The notes under the pieces were generated by a model. That model was given only the letters and a program-made list of their open reading frames with translations, ran no database searches and was not told where the DNA came from. A stretch of DNA of 64,000 nucleotides from Dendrobium chrysotoxum (Eukaryota > Streptophyta > Magnoliopsida > Asparagales > Orchidaceae): positions 1,054,001 to 1,118,000 of the forward strand of contig CM034315.1 in the NCBI GenBank assembly GCA_019925795.1, read 5' to 3'. Positions 45,821 through 57,979 of this stretch are shown piece after piece. Position 1 is the stretch's first letter, and the number at the start of each line of letters is the position of its first letter. Position numbers and translations under genes: made by a program.

Positions 45821-46126
45821 TCAACCCAAAAGATAGGGGCGCCACTTCTGAATCGCCAAGACAATGGCCATCAGCTCCCTCTCGTACACTGACTTTAATC
45901 TTGCCCTTGTTGATAGCACTTGACTGAAATATGCTATAGGCCTGTGATTTTGCATCAATACGGCCCCCAGCCCATATCCTGATGCGTCGGTCTCTACTAC
46001 AAAGACTTGGCTGAAGTCTGGAAGAGCTAGGACAGGCACTGTGGTCATGGCTGCCTTCAACCTCTCGAAGGCCTGAGTCGCTACCTCTCCCCAGGAAAAG
46101 TTATCCTTTTTCAACTGCTCAGTCAA
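45821..46126 (-). pseudogene. RNase H fragment of the chromovirus
   Basis: 101 codons with [18 protein letters not shown] (first catalytic Asp of RNase H) and [21 protein letters not shown] (catalytic Glu). A stop separates it from the reverse transcriptase upstream. The rest of RNase H at 45393-45820 is broken by stops. Confidence 0.88.
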
Positions 46127-46129
46127 CGA

Positions 46130-46924
46130 CTACACAATGGTACCATACCTCTTCACGAACCTCCTGTAGTAGCCAGTCAATCCTAGGAAATCCCTCAACT
46201 CTCTTATGTTCCTAGGCAGCGGCCATTTCTGCATTCCCTCAATTTTGGTTTGGTCCGCCGCCACTCCTTCTTGGGATACCACATGTCCCAAGTACTCTTC
46301 ACTGGTCTGAGCAAAACTGTATTTGTTCATGTTGGCTCTCAAATGATGCTCCTGAAGAACTCCCAAGACCATCCTCAGGTGTTCCAAATGCTCCTCCTCA
46401 GTCTTGCTGTACACCAGAATGTCATCAAAAAAGATCAGGACACACTTCCTGAGATATTGCTTGAATATCCTGTTCATCAAAGACTGAAAAGTAGCAGGAG
46501 CGTTAGTCAATCCAAAGGGCATTATCAGAAACTCATAATGCCCTTCATGTGTCCTGAAAGCCGTCTTTGGAACATCTGCCTCCCTCATTCTAATCTGGTG
46601 GTATCTGGATTTTAAATCCAGCTTGGAAAACACCACTTCCCCATATAGCTCTTCCAATAGCTCATCAATCACCGGAATTGGGAACTTATCTAGTACAATG
46701 CCCTTATTTAAAGCCCTGTAATCCACATAGAATCTCTAACTCCCATCCTTCTTCTGGACCAGGAGGATTGGACTAGAAAAAGGGCTAACACTTAGTCGGA
46801 TGATCCCCGCCTCCAGCATCTCCCGGATCAACTTCTCAATCTCATCTTTCTGTATCTGAGGGTAACGGTAAGGGTGGATGCTGATCGGTGTCTCCTCTTC
46901 TTTCAAGGTGATGGCGTGCTCCAA
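46130..46924 (-). pseudogene. reverse transcriptase fragment of the chromovirus
   Basis: Two adjoining open pieces (46736-46924 and 46130-46726) split by a stop next to [16 protein letters not shown]. Visible motifs: [65 protein letters not shown] and the active-site [27 protein letters not shown] marks the connection to RNase H. Confidence 0.92.
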
Positions 46925-46954
46925 CTCCCTCTGAGGTGGTAAACCCTGTGGAGG

Positions 46955-48878
46955 TTAAAAAACCTTGCTGAACCGGTGTATGAGCGGCTGCACTGAAGAG
47001 GGAATGTTGCCTTCTTCTAGTCTTACCCCTTCTAGGCGGTGCAACTCCACCAAGTAGCCTCCTCCCTCCTTCTGAATGGTCCTGATTAGGGATTTGAGAG
47101 AAACCCCAGCCTTGGTCAGCCCAACATCACCCTGAATCACCCTCCTTCTTCCCCCCATCACCAGTTCCATTCTCAGTGTACCCCAATTGATCTTGGTCTC
47201 CCCCGATGTCTGCAGCCACTTCATCCCTAGAATGACATCAGCTCCCCAATTCCAAGGGAAGGAAGTCCTCCCTCACCTAGATGTCTTGAATTTTCAGCAC
47301 TACCCCTCTACAAACTCCTCTACCCATCTCCACCTTTCCCGTGTCCATCATCACCTCATAGCCTCCTGTATCTGCTAGCTCCATCCAAAGCAGCTCAACA
47401 ATCTGGGTAGAGATGAAGTTGTGGGTCGCCCCACTATCTATCAACACCACAACCTCACGGTCATCTATCTCTCCTTTCACTTTCATAGTGTGACTCGAAG
47501 TGAATCCCACTACTGAGTTCAGAGAGACTTCTGACACATCCAGATGTAACTTCTCCTCCTCCTCCTCTTCATTCCTGCTCCCACCTCTCTCCTCATCTTC
47601 CTCGCCTTCACAAACAAGGAGAACCTGAAGAGTTCGGTCCTTGCACCTATGCCCCGACATGTACTTCTCATCACATCTGAAGCACAACTCCTTTGCCCTC
47701 TTCTCCTGTATCTCCTTTTCCGTTAGCTTTTTGAAATGTCCCCCATTTCCCCCTCCTCCAGTTTTCTCCATCGGCACTTCCTTTAGACTCCCTGGGGCTA
47801 GCCCTTTGGACAGTAAGAAGGTGGTAGTCATCCTGTACGATCCCCCTGAGTAGCTTCCCCGAGCCCCCCTCTCTGATCTCTTCTGATCTTCCACCAACTG
47901 CACCAGCTCCATGGCTTTCCCTAGGTTCCTCGGCTCCAACACTCTGACTGCTGTACGTATCTCAGGCTTAAGCCCCTTCATGAAGTTCCCTTCCAGGCTG
48001 ACTCCGAGATAGGATCCAATCTGCTGGCCAAATACTCAAATCTATCACGGTAATCCGCCACGATCCCCTCCTGAGTCAGGGCAAAGAATTGCTCATAGAA
48101 GTCTCCTCCCCCATCGGCTCGGAAATGCTCTAGTAAGCATTCTTTGAACTCTCTTTAGTTCCGGATGGGCTCCCTCTTGTCACGCCATTGATATTATGCC
48201 AATGCTTTTTCTTCTAGACACAAACCCGCCGCCGTCAGCTTCTCCTCCTCCGTCAACCCATTGACGGCAAAACATCGTTCCACCTTGTAAATCCAACCAT
48301 GACCATCCTCGCCCTCAAAGATGGGCATTTTCAGTTTCCTCACCTTGGGATCTCCTCCTTATCCCCGGTATCCTCCATAACCTCTCATTCCTCGAAGAGG
48401 AGGTGCTCCCCAAGTGTCCCGATCATCCCTCTGGCGATTATACCCGAACCCTTCATCGTATCCTCTCTTCTCCCTCAAAATCAGCGCCTCGGCGATGAAA
48501 TTCCTCCCCTTCTCCCGCCAAAATCAGTACCCCTTCTGTCATATCCCATGCTCATCTCCTCTCTAGAAAGCGATTCTAGAGGAGGCATATCGTCCTCCCC
48601 CTCAAGGATCTCCACCTCCGGATTTTTCCTCCCCCGAGGCGGGTTCGGATTTCCTCCTATGCCATGGCCGTCGTGTGGTCTCTCTTACTTCAGATGTCGT
48701 CGGATTTATCTTCATCTCAATTAATTTCTTCAACATCTCTTCCATAACGGTGAACTTCCCTTCCAACCTTTCATTGTTGGAGGTGATTTGATTTTGAAAA
48801 TAAAAAAAAATTTTCCTCCAAATCTGATTTCAATTGCCCGATCTCGCCTTCCAAGACTTCAACCTTCTTTCCGGCCAT
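46955..48878 (-). pseudogene. gag and protease remnants of the chromovirus
   Basis: The probable gag start is the Met codon at 48878 (MAGKKVEVLEGEIGQLK). The middle of gag is broken by stops and frameshifts. At 47277-47981 an open stretch has the zinc knuckle CFRCDEKYMSGHRC, an acidic linker and the protease site VVLIDSGATHNFI. A last piece (46955-47224) leads toward reverse transcriptase. The whole lies between the primer site and the RT. Confidence 0.85.
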
Positions 48879-48972
48879 CTTTCTTCCCAAGAATCACAAG
48901 GAATCTTCTTCCGGATGCCCAAAAAATCTGCTGAAATTTCAGGATTTCAGCCGCCGATGGTCCCAAAACGAT

Positions 48973-48984
48973 GCTCTGATACCA
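48973..48984 (-). other. primer-binding site (tRNA-iMet)
   Basis: On the minus strand TGGTATCAGAGC, complementary to the 3' end of plant initiator tRNA-Met, lies three bases inside the 5' LTR. Confidence 0.92.
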
Positions 48985-48987
48985 ATT

Positions 48988-49413
48988 TGATAGGAAACAC
49001 TTGGAGATCACAAGTATTTTCTATCAATCTTTACAAAACAGCGAGCAATCTTCATAAAAGTAGATAAAATCTGAGAGGAACAACAAAGAAATTCACTAAT
49101 AGAAGCAAAGCAAACAAAAAGATACAAGTTTCTTCAATTCGAGAGGAAGAAACAACTCTCCAAATCTCTAGTCAAGCCTAGAGCCCAAGAACACAAACCC
49201 TAGATCCCAAATTCCCTTTCTAATTCAAGATGATCCATCATTCCCTCCTAAACTCCTAATTAACTCCAAAGGAGAATTACAAATTTCCTAAACAGCCCTT
49301 ACATTCAAAAAATCCCTCCAAATCAAGTGTTTAAACCATGCTTGGGGCCCACAGGGGCTTCCGCCCCCTCCTGCTCCTATTTCCGCCCGCTCCTGGGCCA
49401 TATGGGGTAGCAC
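48988..49413 (-). repeat. 5' LTR of the chromovirus, truncated by the gap
   Basis: Aligns with 43732-44211 up to GTAGCAC, where the N run begins. About 55 bp of the expected LTR fall in the gap. Confidence 0.9.
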
Positions 49414-49913
49414 NNNNNNNNNNNNNNNNNNNNNNNNNNNNNNNNNNNNNNNNNNNNNNNNNNNNNNNNNNNNNNNNNNNNNNNNNNNNNNNNNNNNNNN
49501 NNNNNNNNNNNNNNNNNNNNNNNNNNNNNNNNNNNNNNNNNNNNNNNNNNNNNNNNNNNNNNNNNNNNNNNNNNNNNNNNNNNNNNNNNNNNNNNNNNNN
49601 NNNNNNNNNNNNNNNNNNNNNNNNNNNNNNNNNNNNNNNNNNNNNNNNNNNNNNNNNNNNNNNNNNNNNNNNNNNNNNNNNNNNNNNNNNNNNNNNNNNN
49701 NNNNNNNNNNNNNNNNNNNNNNNNNNNNNNNNNNNNNNNNNNNNNNNNNNNNNNNNNNNNNNNNNNNNNNNNNNNNNNNNNNNNNNNNNNNNNNNNNNNN
49801 NNNNNNNNNNNNNNNNNNNNNNNNNNNNNNNNNNNNNNNNNNNNNNNNNNNNNNNNNNNNNNNNNNNNNNNNNNNNNNNNNNNNNNNNNNNNNNNNNNNN
49901 NNNNNNNNNNNNN
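49414..49913. other. assembly gap (500 N)
   Basis: Exactly 500 N, a conventional placeholder, so the real length is unknown. ORFs drawn across it are artefacts. Missing exons of the translocase could lie here. Confidence 0.98.
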
Positions 49914-49945
49914 AAATAGTTATAAAATGTCCCCAAACACCCACA

Positions 49946-51272
49946 TGAGCCCTGGCGAACGTGTTATTGGTACACACGTGACGTCTAGGGATGCTGTGCG
50001 GGTTAATAAGTGAGTTCAAGTTCGAGCCCGATCCTTCTATATTGATAGATAGGAGTCGACACGGCTCAAACTACCAAACAAATATACGGTCACGACGTCG
50101 GCCGGGAATTCACTAACAAAAATCATAAAGCCGGCAACGAACCCGATCTTCTGTCGGCAACTGACAAAGTCGACAGAGTTCAATCAATGAGATATAAATG
50201 ACCCCATACACCTGATGATGGCCGTGTTGAATGTTAATCTCAACCGGATGGGTTCATAAACACTTTCAAACATCTCCCAAATTTTCAAAATTCTCACAAA
50301 ATCCAAAGTCCAAAAATCTAAAAACTAAAAAATATTTAAAAATTGAAATAAATCCATTAAACGCTTAAAGCAAAATCCATCCATCCTCCGTAACAGTTTG
50401 TCGGGGTGGACAAATCTGAAAATTACTTCTAATGCCTAGTCGAAAATATAACTATGATTCATTCTCAAATAATCTCCTGCCAGTAAGGACGTGTTATGTG
50501 TCCTCTAACCAGTAGTTTTTCCGCCAAATGGCACTGCAGATAAACAGTTATGACCCGGGGCCCTCTGAACCGAGTGATTTTGTCGCTAAATGGTACCACA
50601 AGATAATGGTTATGGCCAGAGCCGATACGTTCCCTAATGACATCAAATCCTTAAGATATGAATCAATAGGATATAATCGATAAGGGACAAAGCCCTCTGT
50701 CAGCTAAGGTGGATTCAAATTTATCCCCTTAGACAAATACCCACCCCAGGCCTACAAGGTACCCTTGGATGAAGCAACCCATGGTTGTCGACAAGGATTT
50801 TTCTGTCAGGTTGGGTCGACTACCTCCTCTGACTAAGTAGACGAGGGACCACGATGGCCCGGGATGACGGAACTATGGGATCTTGATCGGGTCTATCATC
50901 CATTCCCCCACCATCCGCTTTAAGTGCAAGATGGTGCAATTTCAAATTTTAAATATCAATTCTCCAATCATTCCAAACCTATGCTGCTACTATATGCCAT
51001 ATAACACGTATCTCTACGTATCTGATTGATGACTAACCTTAATCGAAAGTTCTCTCTCGTGATTGGGAGGGGTAATTAACTATAGGGGTTTGCGCCTATA
51101 GGAAACCAGAACTTAGATCATAAAGTCCTCGCAAAATGAGGGCAAAATCTCTGGGTGGTGTCTTATCTACAAACTCATCTGTCTTCCTAAAATTAACCTT
51201 GGAACTTAATCCGTTAAAACTCCCCCGAAAAAGCAAGCTGGGGAGGCCAGGGCTGAATTTTCGGAGCCCACA
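49946..51272 (+). repeat. 1.33-kb LTR-like repeat, copy 1
   Basis: Starts TGAGCCCTGGCGAAC and ends GGAGCCCACA, so it has TG..CA ends and short inverted GGGC/GCCC termini. A second copy lies at 58799-60184. Shared phrases include GATAGGAGTCGACA, TGTCAGGTTGGGTCGACTAC, CACCATCCGCTTTAAGTGCA and TTAACTATAGGGG. Decayed Ty3 gag coding begins immediately after it, which suggests but does not prove that it is that element's 5' LTR; I see no standard primer site at the junction. Confidence 0.75.
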
Positions 51273-52640
51273 GTGACACATCAAATCGAGGAATTAACTT
51301 TTGAATTCTTTCGTTTTACTGTCGAAATGCGCAACGTGCTCCGGTATCTAAAGGCGCATTTGGGGACACATCCAGTTAACCACACTGTAGCAGGAACCAC
51401 CATATTGGCTACTCACCGTGGTCACATTACCGATCGTAATGTGAGATGGGCCTCCCATTTTGTTGTAGATATCTCGAACTTTTAAGATGAAATTGCCTTT
51501 TCTGACCAATTTGGTGAACTAATTGATTATGATCCTAAGGAACATCCAGGGGATAATTATCAGCGTCGCCGACCTCACATGTACAATCATAATCACCGTG
51601 AATTCAAGCCAAGTTAGACATCCCTTTTTTGACGTCCAACTGCATATCGAAGACTATCTTGACTGGGAGAGAGCTGTTGAAACATTTTTTGAGTACATGG
51701 AAATTGCTCCAGGAAAATAGGTTAAATATGTGGCATGTCGTTTGAAGGGAGGTGCAAGTGCTTGGTGGGTTCAATTGCTTCAGTCATGACGACAGGAAGG
51801 AAAAGGTGCAGTTGATAGTTGGTATCGAATTAAGCAACTATTATGGGGTCACTTTTTACCTACTAATTATAAATAGATGTTGTACTTGTGTTGCCAACAT
51901 TGCAGCCAAGTAAGCCACAAAGTGAATGAATACACTAAAGAATTCTATCGATTGAATGCTCGAAATAATCTCAACAAATTCCCTAACAAACTTGTAGCTA
52001 GGTATATCGACGGTCTTAGAGAAGCCCTGCAGGATAAGCTTGTATTGAACGCTGTTTGGTCCCTTTAAAGGCTGTAAATTTTGCTTTAAAGGTCGAGACC
52101 CAATTCTCGTCATTCCTGTAGTTCTAATCGTTTACAATTCAATGAAATGGATTCAAACACTCACAAAAGTGGAATTCCTACTGCGAAACCCCAAACATCC
52201 CCTCCAATGCTCAACAATCCTACCATCCCAGCAAAAATTCGATTATTGATCTTAAACTTCAGTCCAAAGGGAAAGCTCCTATGCGGGATAGTTCATATTC
52301 AAAACCCACAACCTTAAATTTTTTAGATGCTTCCAATCAGGCCATAAATTTAATGAATGTCCTACTCGACAACAACTCCAACTAATGGAAGATGAAGGCG
52401 AAAATGAAACTCTTGCTGTTGAAGTGGATAATGAACCAATAACTGAAGATATCACTGGTGATGACGGTGAATTACTTGTTTGTGTAATGGAAAGTTGTTA
52501 TTGGCACCAAGGCAACCCAATTGCTCTCAGTGAAATGCATTATCCAAGACGCGATGCACGATCAAAGGTGAAGTTTGTGAACTTATTATCGATAGTAGTT
52601 GTACTAAGAATATTATTTCTTGCTCAGTAGTGTAGGCTTT
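51273..52640 (+). pseudogene. gag remnant of the plus-strand Ty3 element
   Basis: FFDVQLHIEDYLDWERAVET followed by FFEYMEIAPGK, then VKYVACRLKGGASAWW and a WSL-ended VNEYTKEFYRLNARNNLN block, give the Retrotrans_gag core spread over three frames (51599-52068). A degraded knuckle (CFQSGHKFNECPT-like, out of frame) is near 52330-52375. Confidence 0.82.
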
Positions 52641-53099
52641 ACAGCTTCAGAACACCAAAAATCCAAACCTTTACAAAATTAGTTCGATAAAAGTGATTGG
52701 TATAATGATATCTGAGAAGTAATGAATTTCATTTTCTATTAATAAACATTACATTTGTGAATTTCTCTGTGATGTGCTTGACATGGATGTTTATCATCTT
52801 ATATTTGGGTAGGCCATGGCAGTTTGATTTTGGGGCAATTCATGATTGTCGTTTGAACACCTATTTGTTTGATTGGAAAGGAAAGCGATTGCGTCTCATC
52901 TCGCACTTGATTGAGACTAATACCTATGTGGTATTTGGTTAAGCTGTGATGCACATTTGTGTCTGGGTCATCTTTTCTTCAATACTAGAAAGAGTCATCT
53001 GCCCTCCTAGCTTTGGTTTTACAAGAACTGAACCCGAAAAGTTATGTTAAATCCATGTCTGCTGAATTATAGAACTTACTAGAGCAATTTGCTGAGGTG

Positions 53100-54400
53100 G
53101 CACCCAATGAATTACCTCCAGAACTACAGCCTTTATGAACCCTACAACATCACATTGACTTCGCACCAGGAGCTACCCTTCCTAACCTTGCACGTTATAA
53201 GATGAGTCCTATGGAGTAAGTCATTCTGCAGAAATTGGTTGATGATTTTTTGTCCAAACAACTGATTCAGCCTAGCTTGAGCCCTTGTGTTGTACCTGCA
53301 TTACTCGTATCTAAGAAGGATGGGGGTTGGAGAATGTGTGTCGACAGTTGATTTATCAATAAAATCACTATAAAATTTAGATTCCTAGTCCGAGCTGTTT
53401 GATAAACTTTTTGATTCCTCAATCTTTTCTAAATTGGACTTATGCAGCTGGTACTATCCTATTCGAATCCGACCGGAGGATGAATGACAAACAACGTTTA
53501 AAATGTGTGAAGGTCTATACGAATGGAATGTGATGTTGTTTGGGCTATATAATGCTCCATCTGCCTTTATGATGCTTATTAATGAGGTATTAAAACCCTT
53601 TTTAAATAAATATTGTGTTGTTTACTTTGATGACATCCTTATCTATAGTTGTAATTTGGTGGACCACCTTCAACACCTGCAAGCGATATTTGAATTCCTA
53701 TGCCAAAACAAGTTGTACATCAACCTTCTCAAATGTGAACTTGCTCAATCCCACGTATATTTCCTTGGCTTCATTATATCACGTAGTGGTGTTCATGTTG
53801 ATCCGAGAAAGGTTTCTATGATTACTGAGTGGCCAACGCCACATTCTCTCTTTGATTTCCCTAGCTTTCATGAGCTTGCAAACTTCTGTTGAAGATTTAT
53901 TCATGGGTTTAGCATTATCATGACACCGATTACAAACCGCTTGATGGCCAAAATATTTTTTTGGGGCATTGAGCAACAACAAAGTCTTTACACCATTAAA
54001 GTAGCTCTCAGCACAACTCCTGTCCTCGCACTCCCGAATTTCAACAAATAATTCCATGTCGACACTAATACTTCGGCAAAGGGTATAGGTGATGTGCTTT
54101 CACAAGACAAACACACTATTGAAATTTTTATTGAAAAATTAAGTCACTCGTATAAAATGGACTGTATACAAACAAGAACTTTATGCAGTCGTCCATACCT
54201 TATAACATTGGGAGCATTATCTATTGCATCAGGACTTCGTGCTATGTATTGATCACTAAGCACTATAATATATTAATTCTCAGAAACCCATCAGCAGAAT
54301 GCATGCTCGGTGGATTATTTATCCACAGAAATTTACCTTTGTACTTCAACGCAAGTCCGATCTTTAGAACAGAGTTGTAGACACACTCAGTAGACATTCA
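53100..54400 (+). pseudogene. reverse transcriptase and RNase H remnant
   Basis: HHIDFAPGATLPNLARYKMS, then VVPALLVSKKDGGWRMCVDS, then at 53503-53892 an open piece with [19 protein letters not shown] and the active-site YFDDILIYS. RNase H motifs follow in broken frames (VDTNTSAKGIGDVLSQ near 54055). Non-functional. Confidence 0.87.
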
Positions 54401-54449
54401 ACTCTCATTACACAGTTGCATACAGAAATTACAGGCATAACCTACTTAA

Positions 54450-55650
54450 AAGACCTTTTTGCCGCGAATAAAGATTTTAGCAATATATGGCTCACATGTA
54501 CTTCCGTATACTTTCGGCCAGCATGATACTGCATTCTCCATTCGTCATGGTTTTCTATTTAAACATAACCTCCTATGTATTCCTATTTCATCTTGGCGAC
54601 AACAATTGATTAAAGAACTTCGCTTTAACGGACTCACAACTCATGTGGAGCGTGATAAGACTATCGAACAACTTCAGTTACAATTTTTCCGGCCTCTTGC
54701 AAAGAGATGTTTCCTGCTTCATTGAGCACTGCTTGGTTTATCAACAGTATAAAGGCAACAGGTAGAATGTTGGGTTATATACGCCTCTTATTGTCCTTGA
54801 TTCAATTTGGGAGGATCTGAGTCTCAATTTTGTGCTCGATTTACCTTGCACAAAACGTGGTTTCGATTCTATTGTGGTTGTCGTAGATAAATTCTAAAAA
54901 ATGTCTTACTTTATTGCTTGTAAGAAGACTTTCGATGCCCTTCACATTGCAGGTTTTTTTTTTTTCATGAAATTGTTCGTCTACGTGGCATACCGTGGAG
55001 CCTAACTTCTGATCGTGATGTAAAATTCATTAGTCATTTATGGTGTGAGCTTTGGAAACAAATGAACACTACTTTACAGCTTAGCTCTGCATATCATCCT
55101 CAATTCGACGGACAAACAAAAGTGCTCAATAGGACTCTTGGTAATATGCTGAGATACTTAGTTCAAGACCACCCAAAAAAATGGGATGAAGTATTAGGGC
55201 AAGCTGAATTTGCTTACAACTCAATGCCCAACCGCTCAACAAGTCGTAGCCCATTTAGTATTGTTTACACTAAAGCTCCCAATCATATAGTTGATGTCAC
55301 CATTTTACCTAAATGTCGCAACAAATTAGATACTGATATTGCCACATAATTCTCTAGCATGCTGTCCGATGTTCATAGTAAGCTTTTGGCTTCTAATGGT
55401 GCTTACAAGAGCAAGTTGACCAACACCGTCGTCACAAGGTGTTCCGCCCAGGTGAGTTAGTTATGGTCTGCTTACATCGCGAGTGATTTCCACCTGGCGC
55501 ATATTCTAAGCTCGGCCCCGGAAGATCGGACCTATTTCAATCTAAAAGAGGATCAATGGCAATGTTTATGTCATTGATTTGCCCAAACATCTTAATACTC
55601 TGGCGACATTTAATTTTGTTGACATTTACTTATTATCCTGTTGATGAATC
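54450..55650 (+). pseudogene. integrase remnant
   Basis: At 54459-54725 part of the zinc-binding region is readable. Further right comes an [20 protein letters not shown] block with the first catalytic Asp, and at 55062-55349 LQLSSAYHPQFDGQTKVLNR and WDEVLGQAEFAYNSMPNRST from the core. Stops and a T-run frameshift (54955) break the frame. Confidence 0.87.
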
Positions 55651-55700
55651 CCACCGATAACAGCTCAGTAGACTTGAGCTCTTCCAGCGTGGGGGCAACA

Positions 55701-56287
55701 TGATGCGGAGCATGTTAAGTCCCAAGGGAGCAGCATACCTCCATTTCTCAGTTTGCTTGCAATAGTGGTTTATCGCTTTATTACTTTTACTGTTATACAG
55801 TACTTTGTACTACTACCTTCTTTTGTAAGATCATTTTTATACAGTACTTTCTACCACTACCCAAGGGAGCAGCATACCTCCATTTAATTGGAAAATAATT
55901 TTTATTCAAGAGTTTCAGATCCTAGAAAATGCATGATAAAAACCACCAAAGTTTGATTATATGACAGAGTTGTGCTGTGTAAGACCATTTTTCAGGTTTC
56001 ATATCATTATTGAACATGGTAAACCTGATCTTCTGCACATTTTTATGTATTGAACTTGACCAGTGCCATGTTTCCTCAAATTTGATTGTCCCTAGCGAAA
56101 ATTGAGATAGTTTACAGGTCACTAAATCTCAGGTCTAAGAAGAGAGGAATATACACTAATCTTGTTGACACCTAACATGCTAGATTCCGTAGCTGTAGTT
56201 TTGTTATGCCTATTAGTAGCTAGGGAAGACATCATTTCTGAGCGCTAAAGGTTTTGCTTTTTATCATTTTTTTAAACATTATTTCAG
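55701..56287. other. truncated LTR-like tail and intron before the translocase last exon
   Basis: 55708 and 55861 carry two copies of CCCAAGGGAGCAGCATACCT, and TTATACAGTACTTT also recurs, so a partial tandem duplication of about 150 bp is present. From about 55900 the sequence looks like an ordinary plant intron ending in TTTATTTCAG at 56287. Confidence 0.55.
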
Positions 56288-56680
56288 GTTAAAGGGAAAG
56301 CAGCCATTGATGTTGTTTGCAATCCCTTGGGAAAGTCAGGTGGTGCTTTGATTCAACAGTTCATGATATTAACATTTGGCTCTCTAGCAAACTCTACTCC
56401 CTATCTTGGAGGAATACTATTGGTAATTGTTCTTGCTTGGTTGGGTGCTGCCAGATCTTTGGATTCCCAATTCTCTCCATTAGCCAAACAAGAGGTAGAG
56501 AAAGAGAGGGTGAAGGAAAAGGCCAAGGAACCTGTTATTGAAGTTTCTGCAAAAGAAGTTAGTAGCTTGGTGGAGAAGGAAGATAATGGTTCTCTTCCTG
56601 AACCTAAATCATCAAATGGTTCAGCTTTGCAACAGAAAACAGCTTCAGAGCCTGAGACCCCCAGCCAACTTCCGCAGTAA
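56288..56680 (+). CDS. plastidic ATP/ADP translocase, last exon
   Basis: Begins directly after an acceptor AG with VKGKAAIDVVCNPLGKSGGA, continues LIQQFMILTFGSLANSTPYL and GGILLVIVLAWLGAARSLDS, the highly conserved last two membrane helices of plastidic ATP/ADP translocases, then a charged Glu/Lys-rich tail to the stop at 56680 (130 codons). It is fully open, unlike the first part at 40476-41302. Roughly 240 residues that should join the two parts are not visible in the window. If they lie in the N gap, this would be one gene with large transposon-filled introns; otherwise it is a broken locus. I mark it partial. Confidence 0.85.
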   Translation, partial: VKGKAAIDVVCNPLGKSGGALIQQFMILTFGSLANSTPYLGGILLVIVLAWLGAARSLDSQFSPLAKQEVEKERVKEKAKEPVIEVSAKEVSSLVEKEDNGSLPEPKSSNGSALQQKTASEPETPSQLPQ

Positions 56681-57960
56681 GGATTTCTTCACAAATTTTC
56701 GGGTCTCAATACCCTGGAAGGTTGGTTTAGATATTCAAAAGATGCTGGGAAAGATATGATGATTAGGTGATCCTTAAATTTACAATCATCATGTAGTGAT
56801 AGTAGTGGGAGGTATAGTAGTGACTTCTTTGTCTGTTTTTGAAATGAAATAAACTGTCTTAGCACTTATAGTAGTGATTTCTTTGTCTGTTTTTGAAATG
56901 AAATAAATATCTTAGTACTTCATGCTTGCATGTACTTTTACTGATCAGTCGTTGAGAATCACTATTGTTACATTTGTAATTTTTTTGTTAAACATCTTAG
57001 CAGATATACATCAAAGTTATTTTTCACCCACTTCTGATGGCATATTTTTCTTAGTTTTATGTTGACCTTCGAAATAAAAAAAATAAAAATAAAAAATAAA
57101 AAAAAATCAAAAATCAAATCAGGCGCCTTACCTCGCCTCCTCATGCCGCTTCAGCCATTCTCCGCACGATCCATGCACGACTCCATAACTCCACTCGCAT
57201 CGTTAAAACAAGAACGAGGTCAGAGGCTTCGTTCTTCTTCCTCTGTCATGCACACAACTCCCGCAGAAATCCCTATCCTCGCCTCTGCCGAACTCCAAAC
57301 ACTGAAATCTTGAGCTCCATCGTGTCCTCTGCTGAAATCCACGAACTCCTCACAGCTCATACCCCCCTCCGTTAACAAATCCCGTTCTTCCTCACCGCCA
57401 AAGGCTCCCATCCAACTTCTAATCCCCCAAGCCAGTTGAATATTATCATCTTTATTGAGGCTTATGGAGAAATGCTACATTATTTGAATAAAGGATAAAT
57501 AATCGGAGATCAAGTTTCACAACCTAATGTCCTATGTGTGCACCATTAAATGTTGCAGCTGCAGATTGAAGGGAGTTGCTCTTGGTTGCTATGTTAAGGC
57601 CCTTAATAAATGTCTTTATGTCTTATGTGCATATCATATGCTAGAATGTTGTTGGGATACTAAAAATTATATTGTGCTTCTATTCATGCTTGGAGGAAAC
57701 CACCTTATGGCAAGCTAAAGATGGGGAAGCTTAATAGTGCACAAACTCCATGACTTCATCAAATCTTTTTATAAATGTAACCTGAAGGACCTTACAATTG
57801 AAGCCCAGAACCGCCGAGGCATTAGCTCTGAGGACAGGAACTATTGTTCACCATACATTATTTCTTAATGATGTTGCTGTTGATGATCTACAAATGTTGT
57901 ACGAAGATGCGATAGTAAATTACGTCAACGGATCCGTAATATTCATATAATCAGGCAAAA
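56681..57960. other. 3' UTR of the translocase and intergenic DNA
   Basis: The 3' UTR probably extends a few hundred bases; a 60-bp near-duplicate containing CTTTGTCTGTTTTTGAAATG occurs at 56824 and 56880. An A-rich stretch at 57070-57110 borders a GC-balanced segment (57120-57420) with a minus-strand ORF (57220-57411, reading GGMSCEEFVDFSRGHDG) of unknown family. Around 57690-57950 fragments such as AEALALRTGTIVHH hint at an RNase H-like retroelement relic. Confidence 0.4.
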
Positions 57961-57979
57961 GGCGTCTATAAGCTTCTAA

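Larger units (their letters stand above)
43732..49413 (-). mobile_element. Ty3/gypsy chromovirus, defective, runs into the assembly gap
   Basis: Minus-strand element: the 3' LTR is at 43732-44211, then coding remnants read leftward from gag (start at 48878) through protease, reverse transcriptase, RNase H, integrase and a chromodomain. A tRNA-iMet primer site lies at 48973-48984 and the 5' LTR starts at 48988, running into the N run. The polyprotein is interrupted by stops near 46127, 46730, 46930, 47250 and 47985, so it is inactive. The chromodomain places it among chromoviruses. It lies between the two parts of the translocase locus, in the opposite orientation. Confidence 0.92.
51273..55710 (+). 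mobile_element. decayed Ty3/gypsy element, plus strand
   Basis: The gag, reverse transcriptase, RNase H and integrase order is readable, but with many stops and frameshifts. The end is marked by IDLPKHLNTLATFNFVDIY-type sequence and a purine tract GCGTGGGGGCAAC near 55690, after which LTR-like TGATGCGGAGCATGTTAAG starts (55701). The right LTR is short or truncated, ending before the translocase exon. Confidence 0.85.

Noticed and set aside
48973..48984. tRNA-Met-like sequence
   Set aside because: Only a 12-base complement of the tRNA end at the LTR border: a primer site, not a tRNA gene. No full tRNA gene was recognised anywhere in the window.
49288..50019. ORFs running through the N gap
   Set aside because: Their length comes from undefined bases. 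The left side is chromovirus LTR and the right side is repeat DNA.
57220..57411. Minus-strand ORF with an acidic SCEEFVDFS phrase as start of a transcription factor gene
   Set aside because: A superficial likeness to acidic N-termini of plant transcription factors. No DNA-binding domain or continuing exon is visible.
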